In this document: positions 60,988-64,000 of the stretch, piece after piece
How the letters are laid out: every line of letters begins with the position of its first letter
Position numbering within the stretch: position 1 is the first letter of the stretch
DNA from: an uncultured Bacteroidales bacterium
GTDB lineage: Bacteria > Bacteroidota > Bacteroidia > Bacteroidales > P3
Reading direction: 5' to 3'
Assembly (NCBI GenBank): GCA_900315335.1
Contig: OMYR01000020.1
Span: 1-64,000 of the forward strand
DNA: 64,000 nucleotides
Position numbers and translations under genes: made by a program
Notes under the pieces: model-generated
The model's database searches: none
The model's input: only the letters and a program-made list of their open reading frames with translations
Told to the model about the DNA's origin: nothing

Positions 60988-63900
60988 ATGAGTATTTATG
61001 AATCATCGGTAAAACGACCCGTATTGGTGTCTATCGCTTTTATAGCGGTGATGATAATGGGTTTGTTTTCGTATAGCAAATTAAGTATAGATTTGTTGCC
61101 GGACTTCGATATGAATATGGCAATGGTGTTTGTAACTTATCCCAACGCAAGTGCGGAGGACGTTGAAAACAATGTAACCAAATTATTGGAATCTGCACTA
61201 TCCACCGTAGATGATTTGAAACAAGTTACTTCTACTTCAAAGGATAACGTGTCTATTGTTAGTGTAGAATTTAACTGGGGAACGGATTTGGATGTTGGAG
61301 TAAATAATATTCGAGATAAACTTGAACTTATTAAGATGAGTTTGCCTGACGGAGCATCTTCTCCTATGATTTTCAAGTTATCAACAAGTATGATGCCGGT
61401 TGTTATATATTCCGTCGATGCACAAGAATCTTTTTCGGCGTTGTATAAAATTTTGGACGACAATGTATCCAATCCATTACAGCGTATAAAAGGTGTTGGT
61501 AGTGTAACTATCGCCGGCGCTCCCGAAAGAGAAATCGTTGCATTGGTAGATCCTCAAAAAATGGAGGCTTACAATCTTACCGTAGAGTCCATAGGCGGTC
61601 GTATTGCAGCAGAAAACTTGAATATGCCGTCAGGTAAATACTATATGGGTAATGAAAGTTATACTCTTCGTATAGAAGGTGAGTACAAAGAGAGTGAGCC
61701 TTTGAATGATATTGTTGTTGCCAATGTAAATGGCGGACCTATATATATGCGTGATATAGCAACCGTTCGAGATTCATTGCAAGAACATGTACAACAGAGT
61801 TTTATCAACGGCAAACAAGGTGCAACAATCGTTGTGTCTAAACAAAATGGTGCAAACTCAGTAGAGGTAATGGAAAATATCAATAAGGCATTGCCTTCAA
61901 TTACGAAGAATTTACCGCCTGATATTAAAATTACCGAAGTTATGAACTCAACGGATAATATTATAAACTCTATTAATTCGTTGAAAGAAACAATCTTGCT
62001 TGCATTCTTGTTCGTTATCATGGTCATTATGTTCTTCTTGGGCGAATGGCGTTCGGCATTGATTGTAATCATTACAATACCTATATCCTTGATTGGAGCG
62101 TTCATATATCTGTTTGCAACAGGTAATACTTTGAATATGATAACCATGTCGGCTTTGACAATATCCATTGGTATGGTGGTCGATGATGCTATCGTGGTTA
62201 TGGAAAACATCACAAAACATATAGAAAGGGGTGCTAAGCCGAGAGAAGCCGCAATCTATGGTACCAATGAGGTCGCATCGGCTGTTGTGGCTACTACACT
62301 GACTCTGATTGCGGTATTCTTCCCATTCACATTGCTTGGCGGTATGGCAGGTATAATGTTCAAACAATTAGGTTGGATGATGTGTATCATTATGGTTGTT
62401 TCCATTATATGTGCATTGACTTTAACCCCTATGCTTTGTTCTTTGCTATACAAACGTCGTGTTTTGAATAATAAACAAATTGAGCAAAAACCACAGAAAG
62501 TTAGCTTTATCAATAAAGTTGGTAATTCTATCAAACATGCTTTGGATAAATTGGATAATGCTTACGAAAAACTTTTGTCTTGGTGCGTAAATCATAGACC
62601 TACGACTATTATTATATCTGTTGTGATATTTGTTGTTTCGATAGGTTTAGTAAAATTTATTGGTACAGACTTTATCCCTGCAAGTGATAACGCTCAAATT
62701 TCAGGAAGCATAGAGTTGCCGGCAGGTGCAAGTGTTGAAAGGAGTAAAGTTATTGCTGAGCGTTTCTATAAATATGCAAGAGAGAATTTCCCTGAATTGA
62801 AGAATATGACCTACACCGTAGGTACGCCTTCTGATGATGAGAGCAGTTCTTTTGCGTTGATGCAAACTTCGGGTGATAACTATATATCTTTCCGTATGAA
62901 ATTTGTTGATATTGCAGACCGTGATAGAGATATTTACGAAATGTCTGATTTGCTTCGTAAGGAATTGGCTTCGTATCCTGAAATAACTCGTTCATCGGTT
63001 ATTGCCAGCGGAAACCAAGGTGGTATGTCAGGCGGTTCAACAATAGAGGTTCAGATTTTGGGTTATGATTTTGAAACGACGACAAGACTTGCCAACCAGT
63101 TTAAGGAAAGAATGGAAAAAGTCAAAGGTTTAAGAGACGTAACCATTTCACGTAAAGACTATGTTCCTCAAATCAATATCGATTTCGATAGAGAAAAACT
63201 TGCCGCTAATGGATTGAGTGTATCTTCTGCTTCTTCGTTTGTTCGTAATCGTATGAATGGTATGACGGCATCTCTGTTCCGTGAAGACGGAGATGAGTAT
63301 AAAATCAAGGTACGTTACGCAGAAGAGTTCAGAAACAGTGTTGAGGATTTGGAGAATATTACCTTGTATGGTTCAAATGGAAAGCCTATCAAGTTGGCAG
63401 AAGTTGCAACTGTTGTAGAAACATTTGCTCCACCTGAGATTGAGCGTCAAGACCGTGAGCGTATAGTTAAAGTTACAGCAACTTTGTTTGGAACAACGGT
63501 TGATATTGCTAAGGCAGAAATTGAGAAAATACAAAATGATTTGAGTATACCTTCCAATATCGCCATTGAATTAGGTGGTACGGTTGAAGACCAAGGCGAC
63601 ACCTTTGGAGATTTGGGATTGTTGGGACTTATTATCATAATCTTGGTATATTCTGTTATGGCAGGTCAGTTTGAGAGTTTCCGTTCGCCGTTTATCATTA
63701 TGTTCTCTGTACCATTTGCTTTGACGGGTATGTTATTGGGCTTGTTTATAACAGGTGGAACTATAAATATGATGTCATTGATTGGTGCGATAATGTTAAT
63801 TGGTATTGTTGTGAAGAATGGTATTGTGCTTGTGGATTATATCAATTTGAATAGAGAGAGGGGTATGAGTACTATTCGTGCAATAGTTTCGGGTGGTAAA

Positions 63901-64000
63901 TCACGTTTGCGTCCGGTACTTATGACAACTGCAACAACCGTTTTGGGTATGTTACCGATGGCGTTAGGTATTGGAGAAGGTAGTGAGATGTGGCAGCCGA
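60988..64000 (+). CDS. RND efflux permease (AcrB/HAE1 type), cut by the window end
   Basis: 1004 codons are present without a stop; family members are about 1020-1060 residues, so little is missing. The start MSIYESSVKRPVLVS is at 60988, 39 bp after the adaptor. Typical segments: LPDFDMNMAMVFVTYPNASAEDVE, GVGSVTIAG, the TM4 proton-relay GMVVDDAIVVMENI with two Asp, LTPMLCSLLYKRR, IPASDNAQISG, and GIVVKNGIVLVDYIN with MALGIGEGSEMWQP at the end. It uses the proton gradient to expel substrates; which ones is not readable here. Confidence 0.94.
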   Translation, partial: MSIYESSVKRPVLVSIAFIAVMIMGLFSYSKLSIDLLPDFDMNMAMVFVTYPNASAEDVENNVTKLLESALSTVDDLKQVTSTSKDNVSIVSVEFNWGTDLDVGVNNIRDKLELIKMSLPDGASSPMIFKLSTSMMPVVIYSVDAQESFSALYKILDDNVSNPLQRIKGVGSVTIAGAPEREIVALVDPQKMEAYNLTVESIGGRIAAENLNMPSGKYYMGNESYTLRIEGEYKESEPLNDIVVANVNGGPIYMRDIATVRDSLQEHVQQSFINGKQGATIVVSKQNGANSVEVMENINKALPSITKNLPPDIKITEVMNSTDNIINSINSLKETILLAFLFVIMVIMFFLGEWRSALIVIITIPISLIGAFIYLFATGNTLNMITMSALTISIGMVVDDAIVVMENITKHIERGAKPREAAIYGTNEVASAVVATTLTLIAVFFPFTLLGGMAGIMFKQLGWMMCIIMVVSIICALTLTPMLCSLLYKRRVLNNKQIEQKPQKVSFINKVGNSIKHALDKLDNAYEKLLSWCVNHRPTTIIISVVIFVVSIGLVKFIGTDFIPASDNAQISGSIELPAGASVERSKVIAERFYKYARENFPELKNMTYTVGTPSDDESSSFALMQTSGDNYISFRMKFVDIADRDRDIYEMSDLLRKELASYPEITRSSVIASGNQGGMSGGSTIEVQILGYDFETTTRLANQFKERMEKVKGLRDVTISRKDYVPQINIDFDREKLAANGLSVSSASSFVRNRMNGMTASLFREDGDEYKIKVRYAEEFRNSVEDLENITLYGSNGKPIKLAEVATVVETFAPPEIERQDRERIVKVTATLFGTTVDIAKAEIEKIQNDLSIPSNIAIELGGTVEDQGDTFGDLGLLGLIIIILVYSVMAGQFESFRSPFIIMFSVPFALTGMLLGLFITGGTINMMSLIGAIMLIGIVVKNGIVLVDYINLNRERGMSTIRAIVSGGKSRLRPVLMTTATTVLGMLPMALGIGEGSEMWQP

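Overview
The window is AT-rich and reads as a chromosomal segment of a Bacteroidota species, most likely order Bacteroidales. The grounds are: GldH in its usual neighbourhood (RicT-like protein, GldH, penicillin-binding protein 1A); a 3963-residue secreted protein with a type IX secretion C-terminal sorting domain; Bacteroidota-only families (the PF14121-type putative porin, a DUF4831-like protein); promoters of the Bacteroidota type (TTTG, 19-21 bp, TAnnTTTG) in front of many genes; and the near absence of Shine-Dalgarno sequences. There is no rRNA, CRISPR array, integrase or recognisable transposase. One tRNA (Lys, UUU) is present.

Layout. 1-500: short inverted and direct repeats, no convincing gene. 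0.5-9.0 kb: an exported repeat protein, a cupin, tRNA-Lys, an unusual MATE transporter-M23 peptidase single reading frame, an alpha/beta hydrolase, a nitroreductase and a small exported protein. 9.3-21.2 kb: the giant surface protein. 21.5-28.6 kb: dinB, then an EamA transporter with N-carbamoylputrescine amidase and agmatine deiminase (agmatine to putrescine), then a WG-repeat protein with a DUF4831-like partner. 29-34.2 kb (minus strand): PBP1A, gldH, ricT-like and a membrane-anchored TPR protein. 34.4-40.7 kb: a dihydroorotate-dehydrogenase-like enzyme, a four-helix-bundle protein, holB, a porin and trxB. 40.8-48.6 kb: a TPM-domain membrane protein, lemA, parC, an exported protein and uvrB. 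48.8-57.5 kb: a coiled-coil lipoprotein, a YfhO-family membrane protein, cdd, dus, an exported coiled-coil protein, an exported SUMF1-domain protein and an SAH/MTA-deaminase-like amidohydrolase. 57.8-64.0 kb: a TetR regulator followed by a three-part RND efflux pump whose permease runs off the window.

The most unusual structure is a dispersed family of degenerate tandem repeats with an exact 21-bp period. I find it at 12 places (about 53 units), 11 of them essentially intergenic. It occurs between convergent genes, between co-directional genes and inside apparent operons, so it does not behave like a simple promoter or terminator. Because 21 is a multiple of three, each array stays open in some frame and encodes hydrophobic heptads. 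In the SUMF1-domain gene (55379-56203) three units lie in frame and supply the hydrophobic core of the signal peptide, apparently a secretion signal made from non-coding repeat. The second notable object is the MATE-M23 reading frame, in which a complete lipoprotein signal peptide lies in the middle of one ORF.
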